From Ascidiaceihabitans donghaensis (GTDB lineage Bacteria; Pseudomonadota; Alphaproteobacteria; Rhodobacterales; Rhodobacteraceae): 64,000 nt of DNA. The notes below the pieces were generated by a model. It worked only from the letters and a program-made list of their open reading frames with translations, was not told where the DNA came from and made no database searches. Shown piece by piece: positions 17,501 to 25,635 of the stretch. The first letter of the stretch is position 1, and every line of letters begins with the position of its first letter. The position numbers and the translations under genes are program-made. The stretch is taken from positions 2,480,001 to 2,544,000 of the forward strand of contig NZ_OMOR01000001.1 of NCBI RefSeq assembly GCF_900302465.1. Direction: 5' to 3'.

Positions 17501-18007
17501 TCAAGTCGATGCCAATCGCCGTGCTGCAGCAGCAAGCAACAGACGCGAATAAAGCTTGTGCGGCGTTAAAAGCGTCTCAAACACAGGTCCCATACGGGGT
17601 GGCCTGCCGCCTTTGGCAGGCTCCGGCACAACGACGGACCCGAAAAAAAGTCGCGTTCCAGTATCGCTCGGGGCCACGTGCAGCCATGATTTGGTACGCC
17701 CTGCATCCAGCACAATCTGATCCTTTGCGCGGGCTTCTACCTTCCAGACAGCCAAAGTCGTAGAAGCCCCGGACGCCAAGGCCAAAACGTCTGCATCATT
17801 GGACGGGGCACGGGCCAAAAGGCGCAAAACCAGACGTTCGGCTTTGAAAATCCCAGAGGTGTAGAAAGCCAAGATAAAGGCCTGTAAATCAACGTCCCGC
17901 TTTACGTCGCAGGTAAAGCAATCCGTATAGGTGATTGGCTCTGACAGATGGTACGCATGCAGGGCGGTTTCAGGCAGGTCGCATTCTGTGATGTCCATGG
18001 GGCACAT
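17501..18007 (-). CDS. Hypothetical protein, DUF2867-like (168 aa)
   Basis: A 168-residue cytoplasmic protein, beta-rich, with DCFTCDVKRDVDLQAFILAF near the N-terminus, SWLHVAPSDTGTRLFFGSVVV in the middle and a helical end (HKLYSRLLLAAAARRLA). This order resembles DUF2867 proteins (small single-domain proteins, SRPBCC-like), but I offer that only as a possibility. It converges with the gene ending at 17476, with 24 bases between the two stops. Confidence 0.6.
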   Translation of the reverse strand: MCPMDITECDLPETALHAYHLSEPITYTDCFTCDVKRDVDLQAFILAFYTSGIFKAERLVLRLLARAPSNDADVLALASGASTTLAVWKVEARAKDQIVLDAGRTKSWLHVAPSDTGTRLFFGSVVVPEPAKGGRPPRMGPVFETLLTPHKLYSRLLLAAAARRLAST

Positions 18008-18080
18008 CCTTTCAGCATGACCCTAAGTCTGCACATCCACATGTGCCATAGGCCGCAATGCCGCAGACCCGCACGCCGTA

Positions 18081-18106
18081 GGCTCGGGACCCATTAATCC
18101 TGAGCC
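18081..18106. mobile_element. 26-bp end-to-end relic of a MITE-like element
   Basis: GGCTCGGGACCCATTAATC (18081-18099) is the left terminal sequence of the element at 18691-18975 with one change, and it runs straight into the right terminus TCCTGAGCC (18098-18106). It is flanked on both sides by TA (18079-18080 and 18107-18108), as is the full element. It looks like the two ends left after deletion of the interior. As a side effect it can form a hairpin (TAGGCTC / GAGCCTA) upstream of the P-loop gene. Confidence 0.55.
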
Positions 18107-18142
18107 TAGACCAACGCCCTGCCCGTTTGTATCAGTTGCGGG

Positions 18143-18658
18143 ATGAACAGAATCATGATCATCGGTCAAGCTGGATCAGGCAAATCGACCTTGGCCCGAT
18201 ACATCGGTCGCCATGGCAATCTACCTGTGGTCCATATCGACTTGATCCATTGGAAAACCGGCTGGATAGAACGCACACAAGCCGAAAAAACTCTGCTTGT
18301 TTTGGATGCTATTGCGCAAGATCGGTGGGTTTTTGAGGGCGGAAACTCTACAACCTATCCACAACGCATGGCGCGGGCCGATACCCTGATCTGGTTGGAC
18401 TTACCCGCCCTGTTGCGCTTGCGCCGCGCAGTCTGGCGATCAGTGAAACACTACGGATCAAACCGTCCCGATTTACCTAAAGGCTGCCCGGAACGCCTGG
18501 ACGCATCTTTTTATCGCTGGATCTGGCGCACGCGACACAGCGGGCGGGCTTCGCTGAAAAACTGGTTCGAAACAGCGCCACCACATCTGCAAAAGTATCA
18601 CCTGCAATCTAAACATGACGTCATGCGGTGGGTGCACAACACCTTTCCCGATACTTAA
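18143..18658 (+). CDS. P-loop nucleoside/adenylate kinase-like ATPase (topology-modulation-protein type)
   Basis: A 171-residue protein with a Walker A motif near the N-terminus (IIGQAGSGKSTLARYIG, about residues 6-22) and a hydrophobic Walker B-like strand (ADTLIWLDLPALLRLRRAVWR). The pattern HIDLIHWKTGW followed by WVFEGGNSTTY is typical of the small 'AAA / adenylate kinase / FlaR' group of proteins, which are poorly characterised. Arg-rich helices after the Walker B strand form the lid in this group. The gene sits between a MITE relic and the full MITE-like element. Confidence 0.8.
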   Translation: MNRIMIIGQAGSGKSTLARYIGRHGNLPVVHIDLIHWKTGWIERTQAEKTLLVLDAIAQDRWVFEGGNSTTYPQRMARADTLIWLDLPALLRLRRAVWRSVKHYGSNRPDLPKGCPERLDASFYRWIWRTRHSGRASLKNWFETAPPHLQKYHLQSKHDVMRWVHNTFPDT

Positions 18659-18690
18659 AATTCGCTCTGCGGACACGAACCGCATAACTA

Positions 18691-18975
18691 GGCTCAGGAC
18701 CCATTCATCTTAATATCTCAGTTTTCCTGATTTGGTTTGTGATGAGGCGCAGTTGCGCGGGAATAGTGGTTCTATTTCAAGCAGATGCAACGATAGTCAC
18801 GGGCCAAATCAGGGAAATCGGAGACGCGATTTTCACTTCATCTCTGCGCCCCAAAGGGGCGACATCTCAGCGTCTTGAGCCGCTTGAAAAGAGAACCACT
18901 CTTATCGTCACGTCCCAAGACTCCGATATTTCGTGAAAATCGCGCTGAGGCATTAAGATTAATGGGTCCTGAGCC
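18691..18975. mobile_element. MITE-like element, 285 bp, no coding capacity
   Basis: The ends are inverted repeats: the first 24 bases from 18691 (starting GGCTCAGGACCCATT) match the last 24 bases read inverted from 18975 with one mismatch. Both sides are flanked by TA (18689-18690 and 18976-18977), consistent with TA or a longer TNA-type target duplication. Inner blocks are also mirrored: GTGGTTCT about 70-80 bases inside the left end has a counterpart at similar depth from the right end. It contains no ORF of note and so would be moved by a transposase elsewhere. It fills the space between the P-loop gene and gatB. Confidence 0.7.
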
Positions 18976-18979
18976 TAAG

Positions 18980-19032
18980 GTCTTTTTCCCCGAAAAATCC
19001 CGTGGGAGACGCAAAGCCTCGGGGCTGGCCCC
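18980..19032 (-). repeat. Intergenic repeat family, copy 2 (inverted)
   Basis: Read on the minus strand it begins with GGGGCCAGCCCC and ends with GGGATTTTTCGGGGAAAAAG followed by AC, the two blocks of the family seen at 13295 and 53508. It begins 3 bases after the TA that ends the MITE-like element and lies 67 bases upstream of the gatB start, so the gatB promoter must be in or beyond this repeat. Confidence 0.6.
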
Positions 19033-19099
19033 ATCCGCGCTTGCCCCCGTCCAGACCGTGATTTATGACAAGGCAAACGCATACCCAAGAGGCCCGCAC

Positions 19100-20608
19100 A
19101 TGCTTGACCTGACCTATGACAGCCCGAAGATCAAAACGATTGCTGGCGCACAGCACGATTGGGAACTGGTGATCGGCATGGAGGTGCACGCACAAGTCGC
19201 CTCGAACGCGAAACTCTTTTCGGGGGCATCCACTCAATTCGGGTCAGAACCCAATTCAAACGTGTCGTTTGTGGACGCGGCCATGCCCGGCATGCTGCCT
19301 GTCATCAACGAATACTGCATCGAACAGGCCGTGCGCACAGGGCTGGGCCTCAAGGCCGAAATTAACTTGAAATCTGCATTCGACCGCAAAAACTACTTCT
19401 ACCCCGACCTGCCGCAAGGCTATCAAATCAGCCAGCTTTACCACCCAATCGTTGGCGAAGGGGAAGTGCTGGTCGAAATGGGCGACGGCACAGCGCGCAA
19501 TGTGCGCGTCGAACGCATCCATATGGAACAGGACGCGGGCAAATCCATTCACGACATGGACCCGAACATGTCCTTTGTGGACGTGAACCGCACAGGCGTC
19601 TGCCTGATGGAAATCGTCTCCAAACCCGACATCCGTGGCCCCGAAGAGGCCGCCGCCTACCTCACCAAGCTGCGTCAAATTCTGCGTTACTTGGGCACTT
19701 GCAATGGCGACATGCAATCAGGCGCAATGCGCGCCGACGTCAACGTATCCATCTGCCTGCCCGGCCAATACGAAAAATACCAAGCAACCCAAGATTTCAG
19801 CCACCTCGGCACGCGCTGCGAAATCAAAAACATGAACTCCATGCGCTTCATTCAGCAGGCGATTTTGGTCGAAGCCAAGCGCCAGATCGCCATCGTGGAA
19901 GCAGGCGGTGAAGTGGACCAAGAAACCCGGCTCTATGACCCCGACAAAGGCGAAACCCGCTCCATGCGCTCCAAAGAAGAGGCGCACGACTACCGCTATT
20001 TCCCCGACCCCGACCTGCTGCCTTTGGAAATTGAGCAGGCGTGGGTAGACGACATCGAAGCAAACTTGCCCGAACTGCCCGATGCTAAAAAATCGCGCTT
20101 TATCAATGACTTTGGACTAACAGACTATGACGCGTCAGTTCTGACAGCAGAATTGGAGTCCGCAGACTACTTTGAACACGTCGCACAGGGTCGTGACGGC
20201 AAGACCTCGGCCAACTGGGTCATCAATGAGCTTTTTGGCCGTCTGAAAAAAGATGACCGCGACATCGAAGACAGCCCCGTCACCCCTGCGCAACTCGGCG
20301 GCATCATCGACCTGATCGCATCAGACGCGATCAGCGGCAAAATCGCCAAAGACCTCTTTGAAATCGTCTACACCGACGGCGGCGATCCGGCGCAAATCGT
20401 TGAAGATAAAGGCATGAAGCAGGTCACAGACCTTGGCCCGATCGAGGCAGCACTTGACGAAATCATCGCCGCCAACCCTGCACAGGTGGCCAAGGCCCAG
20501 GAAAACCCGAAGCTGGCAGGCTGGTTCGTGGGTCAGGTGATGAAAGCGACAGGCGGCAAAGCCAACCCCAAAGCGGTGAACCAACTGGTGGCGCAAAAGT
20601 TAAGATAA
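19100..20608 (+). CDS. gatB: Asp-tRNA(Asn)/Glu-tRNA(Gln) amidotransferase subunit B
   Basis: GatB of the GatCAB amidotransferase, which converts Glu-tRNA(Gln) or Asp-tRNA(Asn) to the amidated form. The start MLDLTYDSP at 19100 fits the family; the frame is open 225 bases upstream through the repeat DNA but without family sequence there. Signatures seen: [37 protein letters not shown] and [14 protein letters not shown], then the C-terminal tRNA-recognising YqeY domain ending [14 protein letters not shown]. Length 502 residues. gatA and gatC are not in the window. Confidence 0.97.
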   Translation: MLDLTYDSPKIKTIAGAQHDWELVIGMEVHAQVASNAKLFSGASTQFGSEPNSNVSFVDAAMPGMLPVINEYCIEQAVRTGLGLKAEINLKSAFDRKNYFYPDLPQGYQISQLYHPIVGEGEVLVEMGDGTARNVRVERIHMEQDAGKSIHDMDPNMSFVDVNRTGVCLMEIVSKPDIRGPEEAAAYLTKLRQILRYLGTCNGDMQSGAMRADVNVSICLPGQYEKYQATQDFSHLGTRCEIKNMNSMRFIQQAILVEAKRQIAIVEAGGEVDQETRLYDPDKGETRSMRSKEEAHDYRYFPDPDLLPLEIEQAWVDDIEANLPELPDAKKSRFINDFGLTDYDASVLTAELESADYFEHVAQGRDGKTSANWVINELFGRLKKDDRDIEDSPVTPAQLGGIIDLIASDAISGKIAKDLFEIVYTDGGDPAQIVEDKGMKQVTDLGPIEAALDEIIAANPAQVAKAQENPKLAGWFVGQVMKATGGKANPKAVNQLVAQKLR

Positions 20609-21678
20609 TGGATAAACTCAAAGTGTTGGGCTTCGCAGTCGTCTTCGCCGCCCTAAACACTGCGTTCCCCGTTATTGCACAAGAGGCATACAAAAACACC
20701 TGTGACCCAGCCCATTACACGGTATGCATAGATCTTTCTGAAAAATACGAGAACGGCTACGCCCCTTTCCCGCAAGACCCAGATCGCGCCGAGACTTTGC
20801 GAGAGAGTGTGTTGTCGTATGCACGTGCAAACTGTGGCAATGGCAAAGGTAAAACGTGTTCCGTGCTTTCAAAGCATTTTTATAAGTTATCTTTTTCCGA
20901 AAAAACTCCACCTGAAGAGTATTTAGCACAGCTTGTTACCATACGTATGCTTGCCAAAACAGGATGCGCCGCCGGTGACCCCGAGGCATGCTTTTTCTTG
21001 TCGGCAAACACCTCGCGTGACTACCGTAATCTTCGACTACAAGCTCTTATGATTGAGACGCGTGGGCGTGACGACCAAAGTGATCAGCTTCATGACTTAC
21101 GCACCACGCTCGATGCAGAAACCGACATGTGGTACGCACAAACGAAAACGCATGCGCAATCTATTTTTGATGCCTTACACCCAAATTGCAGCCCCGCGGC
21201 ACCAGAAATCTGTGGCGCTATGGCCGATGCCGCACGATACCTCGAACACACCGAGCCAACGCGTTTGGCTCTTTACGATCAAGCCTGCTTTGGCGGAGCA
21301 CCACAGTTTTGTGAGGGCTTAGGGAATCAGCTGTTTTCAATATTGAATGAAGTGGACGCGGACACCAAAGCGCAAACCGCTGCGCGTCTTGAAACCGCCT
21401 GCGCCGATGGCCTCGCCGAGGCTTGTGCTGCGCTCCTGCCTGCCATCCCATTGTTCCCCATAGAAAATTTTTCTGCCGCTGCCACTCCGTTTCAAACCCG
21501 TGCTTGCACATCAGGACACACCAAAAGCTGTGGCGCACTCGGACGAAGAGTTTTCAAAGCCTATCTCAAATCTGAAAATACCGCAGACCTGCAAAATGCC
21601 CGCAACTACCTTGAATCAGGGTGTGCCGGAGACGACGTATCGGCCTGCCACATGCTCGAACATCTCTCCAAAGGTTAG
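20608..21678 (+). CDS. Secreted cysteine-rich Hcp/Sel1-like repeat protein
   Basis: A signal peptide (KVLGFAVVFAALNTAFPVIAQ) precedes a mature part with at least five copies of a two-Cys repeat with seven residues between cysteines, for example GCAAGDPEAC, ACFGGAPQFC, ACADGLAEAC, ACTSGHTKSC and GCAGDDVSAC. This spacing is typical of the disulfide-bonded SLR repeats of Helicobacter cysteine-rich proteins. Location is probably periplasmic. Its ATG shares a base with the gatB stop (TAATG), so expression is coupled to gatB, an unexpected partner. Codon and base composition are somewhat AT-richer than the surroundings. Confidence 0.78.
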   Translation: MDKLKVLGFAVVFAALNTAFPVIAQEAYKNTCDPAHYTVCIDLSEKYENGYAPFPQDPDRAETLRESVLSYARANCGNGKGKTCSVLSKHFYKLSFSEKTPPEEYLAQLVTIRMLAKTGCAAGDPEACFFLSANTSRDYRNLRLQALMIETRGRDDQSDQLHDLRTTLDAETDMWYAQTKTHAQSIFDALHPNCSPAAPEICGAMADAARYLEHTEPTRLALYDQACFGGAPQFCEGLGNQLFSILNEVDADTKAQTAARLETACADGLAEACAALLPAIPLFPIENFSAAATPFQTRACTSGHTKSCGALGRRVFKAYLKSENTADLQNARNYLESGCAGDDVSACHMLEHLSKG

Positions 21679-21782
21679 CCGACGCGGCGTCGACATTGAC
21701 AGATCACACTCCACTCGGAAGGCTGACTTTATGACAAATGTCCTTTTTCACCTTACCCTTGGGGGCCAATGCGGCGTGAAAC

Positions 21783-22994
21783 ATGAGTGACCTCTCGGAC
21801 ACGATCATCAGCTGGCTGAACGATCAGGCGCTGACTGACGATGATCTGTCCATCACGCTTTCCGGCTTGGCCAAGCGTTTGCTGGACGGCGGCATCCCCG
21901 TGGCACGGATCAACGTGGGCCGCTCCTTGCTGCACCCCACCATTGTCGCAATCAACGCGGAATGGAATGTGGATGTGCCCCACGTCGAAGTCTCAAGCAT
22001 CCCCCGCAAGTTCGTGCACTCAGGACTGTTCGACAACACCCCCTTTGGCGACATCGTGGCGCGTCGTGTCCATAGCATTCACGCGGATCTGAAAGACCCC
22101 GCGGTGCTGGCCCAATACCCGATGTATGAGAAATTCAAACAGGACGGCATCATCGGTTATGCCGCCTTTGGTCGCCATTTTGGCAAGGACATCGGCGCAC
22201 AAAAAGGCATCGGTTTTGATTTCAACGGGGCCGCGGTTTCCTTTTCCACCCGCCGGTTCTCGGGGTTCTCAGACGCCGATGTCGACACATTGGACCGCAT
22301 AATCCCCGCCCTCTGCGTCTGCAGCCGCGTCCACAACGACACATTCCTGATGCAGGCCACGCTGGAAACCTATCTCGGGCGACACTCCGCTGGGCAAGTC
22401 CTGAGCGGCAAAATCGAACGCGGCGAAGGCGAGATCATCGAATGCGCGATCCTCTATTCCGACCTCAAAGGGTCGCTGGGACTGTCGCAAACCATGGACA
22501 TGAACAGCTACTTCGACACCGTAAACGCCTACTTTGACTGCACCGCGCGGGCCGTGACCGAACATGGCGGCGAGGTGCTGAAATTCATCGGGGACGGCGT
22601 GCTGGCGATCTTTCCCATCGACAACACCACACGGCCCCGCGCCAATATGTGCGCTGCCGCCCTGTCCAGCGCCCAAGAGGCCTTTGCCCGCGCCGCCCAT
22701 GAAAACATCACACGCGCCACAAACAACCTGCCACCGCTGGAATTCGGGATCGCCTTGCACGTGGGCGAAGTGCTTTATGGCAATGTGGGCACCGAAAGCA
22801 GGCTGGATTTCACCGCCACTGGCCCCGCCGTCGGGCTCGCCGCGCGGGTCGAGGCCCACACACGCAGCGCAGACACACCGCTGCTGGCCACCGAAGACTT
22901 CGCCAACGCCTGCCCCACACCCGCTGCGCCACTAAAGCCTGCAAACCTGCCCGGCTTTACACAGCCCGTCGCCCTTGCCACCTACCCGATTTAA
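21783..22994 (+). CDS. Class III adenylate/guanylate cyclase-type protein
   Basis: The C-terminal ~180 residues are a class III nucleotide cyclase domain: CAILYSDLKGS with the first metal-binding Asp, VLKFIGDGVLAIFP with the second Asp and the substrate Lys, and LDFTATGPAVGLAARVE. In active homologues the last motif reads N-x-A-x-R, with Asn and Arg stabilising the transition state; here Gly replaces the Asn. The N-terminal ~200 residues are a regulatory domain shared with other alphaproteobacterial cyclases, of unknown ligand. No membrane helix is seen. Activity is likely but may be reduced. Confidence 0.85.
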   Translation: MSDLSDTIISWLNDQALTDDDLSITLSGLAKRLLDGGIPVARINVGRSLLHPTIVAINAEWNVDVPHVEVSSIPRKFVHSGLFDNTPFGDIVARRVHSIHADLKDPAVLAQYPMYEKFKQDGIIGYAAFGRHFGKDIGAQKGIGFDFNGAAVSFSTRRFSGFSDADVDTLDRIIPALCVCSRVHNDTFLMQATLETYLGRHSAGQVLSGKIERGEGEIIECAILYSDLKGSLGLSQTMDMNSYFDTVNAYFDCTARAVTEHGGEVLKFIGDGVLAIFPIDNTTRPRANMCAAALSSAQEAFARAAHENITRATNNLPPLEFGIALHVGEVLYGNVGTESRLDFTATGPAVGLAARVEAHTRSADTPLLATEDFANACPTPAAPLKPANLPGFTQPVALATYPI

Positions 22995-23013
22995 CCCCTG
23001 ACACAGAGACATC

Positions 23014-23496
23014 ATGCCCGAAACAGCCCCCTTCCGCTCAGACCTACTGACCGTTCTGCCCGAATGGATCGACTACAACGGCCACCTTAACATGGCCTAT
23101 TATTCGGTGCTGATGGATCAAACCGCTGACGAAGCATACCCTCAATTCGGCTTCGGCCCCGACTATCTGGCCCAAACCGGCTGCACGACCTATGTGGCTG
23201 AATTCCACATCTGTTACGTGCGCGAATTACACGAAGGCGACCGTGTCTACGGCACCATCCAAATGCTGGATTACGACAAAAAGCGGTTCCACATGTATCA
23301 AGAGCTTTGGCACGAAGACGGGTGGCTGGCAGCCACGGGTGAGGCTTTGACACTGCACGTCGACCAATCCGGCCCCAAAGTCGCGCCCATGCCCGCGGAC
23401 GTTCTAGCCAATGTCGGCAAAATGTTCGAGGCGCATAAATCGCTGCCCCGACCGGAACGGGCAGGACGCAGCATCGGGATCAAGCGAAAAGGGTGA
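23014..23496 (+). CDS. Acyl-CoA thioesterase (hot-dog fold)
   Basis: A 160-residue hot-dog thioesterase: EWIDYNGHLNMAYYSVLMDQTAD contains the catalytic-type Asp in the D-x-x-G-H-x-N motif. The following TYVAEFHICYVRELHEGDRV and HEDGWLAATGEALTLHVD fit the 4HBT family. Close relatives in alphaproteobacteria are linked to carnitine and betaine metabolism, but no such genes are nearby. It begins 19 bases after the cyclase stop, so the two may be cotranscribed. Confidence 0.85.
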   Translation: MPETAPFRSDLLTVLPEWIDYNGHLNMAYYSVLMDQTADEAYPQFGFGPDYLAQTGCTTYVAEFHICYVRELHEGDRVYGTIQMLDYDKKRFHMYQELWHEDGWLAATGEALTLHVDQSGPKVAPMPADVLANVGKMFEAHKSLPRPERAGRSIGIKRKG

Positions 23497-23792
23497 TCGC
23501 CCCGCCACGACACCGCAACAAGAAACAGCGCCATCGGCACATTGACCTTTGGCATTCCCTTTTCGAAAGGGCATCGGGTTTGACGCTATTTCACCTGATT
23601 TCCTGAGGGTAAGATGTTATTTTTAATGTGTTTTTCGGCGCGGCAACAGTTTCGACCCGTCAGGGCATATTTATGTAAGTCGCGACACAGGACGGTTTTG
23701 GCGAAATTCAAGGTGCCATAGGTTTTACCGTGGCCCCTTTTCCCCCTTTCGCCCCCCTGCTATACCGCGACCTCAATCGCCAAAGGTGCACC
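23497..23792. other. Noncoding gap with one small hairpin
   Basis: No convincing coding frame in these 296 bases. CCCTTT (23557-23562) and AAAGGG (23566-23571) form a 6-bp stem with a TCG loop, about 60 bases after the thioesterase stop; with the weak T content after it, this is at best a weak terminator. The remainder is presumably the promoter region of the DUF4177 gene. Confidence 0.35.
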
Positions 23793-24299
23793 ATGCCAAA
23801 CTACCAGTATCGCGTCGTTCCAGCCCCACAAAAGGGTCTTAAAGCCAAAGGAGTACGCACGCCCGAAGCGCGATTTGCCAATGCGTTGGCTGATCTGATG
23901 AACACGATGGGGGCAGAGGGTTGGGAATATCAACGCGCCGAAACCTTGCCATCAATTGAACGTGCAGGCCTAACCAAAACCACCACCGAATGGCGCAATG
24001 TACTGGTGTTTCGCAAGCTTCGTGAAGATGATCTTTCGAACTTCACACCTGAACTGTTGGCCGCCCCTGCGCCCGTCGCTTTGGACGCAAAAGACGATGT
24101 CATGGAAGCCCCTGCAGAAGAGATCGTTGAAGACGCCGCAGATGGGTTTGAAACCGAAGATGAGCACCCCGGCGGCCAAGACGGGGCCATCCAGATGCTG
24201 TCGGATAATGGCGTTGAAGAGCTGTCCGACGTCGCTGGCATGACGAACTCTCTTGAACGCCTTGCAGCCTCAAGAAAACCTAAAGAAACAAGCGATTAA
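23793..24299 (+). CDS. DUF4177 domain protein
   Basis: The start MPNYQYRVVPAPQKG at 23793 gives a 168-residue protein; the open frame upstream is out-of-family. The first ~85 residues fit DUF4177: YRVVPAP, then FANALADLMNTMGAEGWEYQRAETLP, and WRNVLVFRK, a small beta-alpha-beta domain of unknown function. The second half is an acidic, low-complexity tail (DDVMEAPAEEIVEDAADGFE). Start codon and RBS overlap the palindrome GGTGCACC. Confidence 0.8.
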   Translation: MPNYQYRVVPAPQKGLKAKGVRTPEARFANALADLMNTMGAEGWEYQRAETLPSIERAGLTKTTTEWRNVLVFRKLREDDLSNFTPELLAAPAPVALDAKDDVMEAPAEEIVEDAADGFETEDEHPGGQDGAIQMLSDNGVEELSDVAGMTNSLERLAASRKPKETSD

Positions 24300-24308
24300 A
24301 CCGCAGAT

Positions 24309-24578
24309 CTAAACGTCCAGATCAAGCGCCAGAGCATGAATACGCCCCACAAGCTCTTTGCCCAAAGCCGCGTGAACAGCGCGGTGACGGGCGATTCGAG
24401 ATTGCCCTTCAAACGCTGTGGATCGGATACGCACATTAAAATGGCTTTCGCCGCCTTCCTGAAACCCTGAATGCCCACGATGGCTTTCACTGTCATCCAC
24501 CACCTGCAACTCGCGCGGCGCGAAGGCCTCGCTAAGACGCATTTCCATTTCGTCTGCAACCCGCATTTTTTCGCCCAT
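24309..24578 (-). CDS. bolA: BolA family protein
   Basis: An 89-residue BolA: LQVVDDSESHRGHSG, EGGESHFNVRIRSTAF and LVGRIHALALDLDV. The invariant His-containing stretches (SHRGH, ESHFNV, IHAL) are present. In partners with monothiol glutaredoxins, BolA proteins handle [2Fe-2S] clusters. It diverges from the J-domain gene (74 bases between starts), a common arrangement in Rhodobacterales. Confidence 0.93.
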   Translation of the reverse strand: MGEKMRVADEMEMRLSEAFAPRELQVVDDSESHRGHSGFQEGGESHFNVRIRSTAFEGQSRIARHRAVHAALGKELVGRIHALALDLDV

Positions 24579-24651
24579 TTGTGTCTCTGCCCCCTTGGCA
24601 CCGTGTCTCCTTCATCTAAACTGCACAGCCTGAGTCGAAAAGGTATTCCTG

Positions 24652-25281
24652 ATGTCTAAGTCTGACCCCTTCGGATTCGATATGTCCGTGTCCTCCGCCA
24701 AAAAGAAAAACCCGCGCGGTCGTCGCGGCATGTCCGGGGCATCCGAGACGTCTCGTCGTATCTGTGACCATGAAGGATGCAATGAGGCCGGAAAGTTCCG
24801 TGCGCCAAAGGCCCCTGATGTGCTGGACGACTTCTTTTGGTTCTGTCAGCAGCACGTGCGCGAGTACAATTTGAAATGGAATTTCTTCGACGGCACAACC
24901 GAAGCGGAAATCAACGCCCAACAGTCTAAGGATAAGGTCTGGGAACGGGCCACAAAACCGGTCGGAGACCCCGAAGCGCGGGCTTGGGCGCGGTTGGGTA
25001 TCGAAGACCCCCATCAGGTTCTGGGTGCAAATGCGACCCAAAACCCCGGACGGGGTGGTGCCAAAACAGGGCGTAAGCTGGCCCCGACAGAACGCCGTGC
25101 GGTCGAGGTTCTGGAAGTCGACGACAATGCGACCAAAAAGGAAATCCGCAAAGCATACAAAGCGCTTATCAAGGTGTTGCACCCGGATATGAACGGCGGC
25201 GACCGGTCCCAAGAAGAACAGCTGCAGGAGGTTGTTTGGGCATGGGACCAATTGAAAGGCAGTCGCAGCTTTAAAGATTGA
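24652..25281 (+). CDS. J-domain (DnaJ-like) protein with C-terminal J domain
   Basis: A 209-residue protein whose J domain is at the C-terminus: VEVLEVDDNATKKEIRKAYK, then VLHPDMNGGDRSQEEQLQEV. The HPD motif that stimulates DnaK is intact. The N-terminal part is basic and disordered (SSAKKKNPRGRRG), followed by a Cys-containing segment (CDHEGCNEAGKFRAP and WFCQQHVREYN) that may bind metal. This is the conserved alphaproteobacterial co-chaperone near cobS/cobT. A strong terminator follows. Confidence 0.9.
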   Translation: MSKSDPFGFDMSVSSAKKKNPRGRRGMSGASETSRRICDHEGCNEAGKFRAPKAPDVLDDFFWFCQQHVREYNLKWNFFDGTTEAEINAQQSKDKVWERATKPVGDPEARAWARLGIEDPHQVLGANATQNPGRGGAKTGRKLAPTERRAVEVLEVDDNATKKEIRKAYKALIKVLHPDMNGGDRSQEEQLQEVVWAWDQLKGSRSFKD

Positions 25282-25311
25282 AAACCATCCGTCTTTGAAT
25301 GTTGCAGTGAC

Positions 25312-25336
25312 AAGGGGCCTTTGGGCCCCTTTTTTT
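25312..25336 (+). terminator. Rho-independent terminator after the J-domain gene
   Basis: AAGGGGCC (25312-25319) pairs with GGCCCCTT (25324-25331), followed by five further T residues: a strong intrinsic terminator 30 bases past the stop. It separates the J-domain gene from the response regulator. Confidence 0.88.
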
Positions 25337-25405
25337 CTGCGTTGGAATTCACCGTCGCCACGGAAGAATCACACGCCTTTAGGTTGCGAGGCGATTTGAC
25401 CGCGG

Positions 25406-25420
25406 TTAAGTCGCCATTAA
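25406..25420. promoter_or_regulatory. CtrA-type box (TTAA-N7-TTAA) upstream of the response regulator
   Basis: TTAA at 25406-25409 and TTAA at 25417-25420 are separated by exactly seven bases, the CtrA spacing. More TTAA tetramers follow at 25438, 25499, 25513 and 25523 without the N7 spacing. The 300-base region between the J-domain terminator and the response regulator has no gene and is AT-rich. The box lies about 230 bases before the start codon, which is far for direct activation unless the leader is long. Confidence 0.5.
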
Positions 25421-25635
25421 GTTGCGCCATGCAAAGGTTAATCAATGCCGATTTTGCCCCCTGAAAACAAAGGAAAAAGTCGGGCCAATTTCCTAAAGTT
25501 AACTTTTCGCGCTTAAGAACTGTTAATTCCACACGGGCAAACTTCCGCATAAGTTGCAAATTTGTGTAAAATTTAACAGTAGTTTTACCCATTCACCTCA
25601 AAACCGTGCCACCGAAACAAAATGGCAGGCATGCG

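Noticed and set aside
18659-19099. N-terminal extension of GatB back to 18875
   Set aside because: The extra 75 codons run through the MITE end and a dispersed repeat and lack family similarity; the family start is at 19100.
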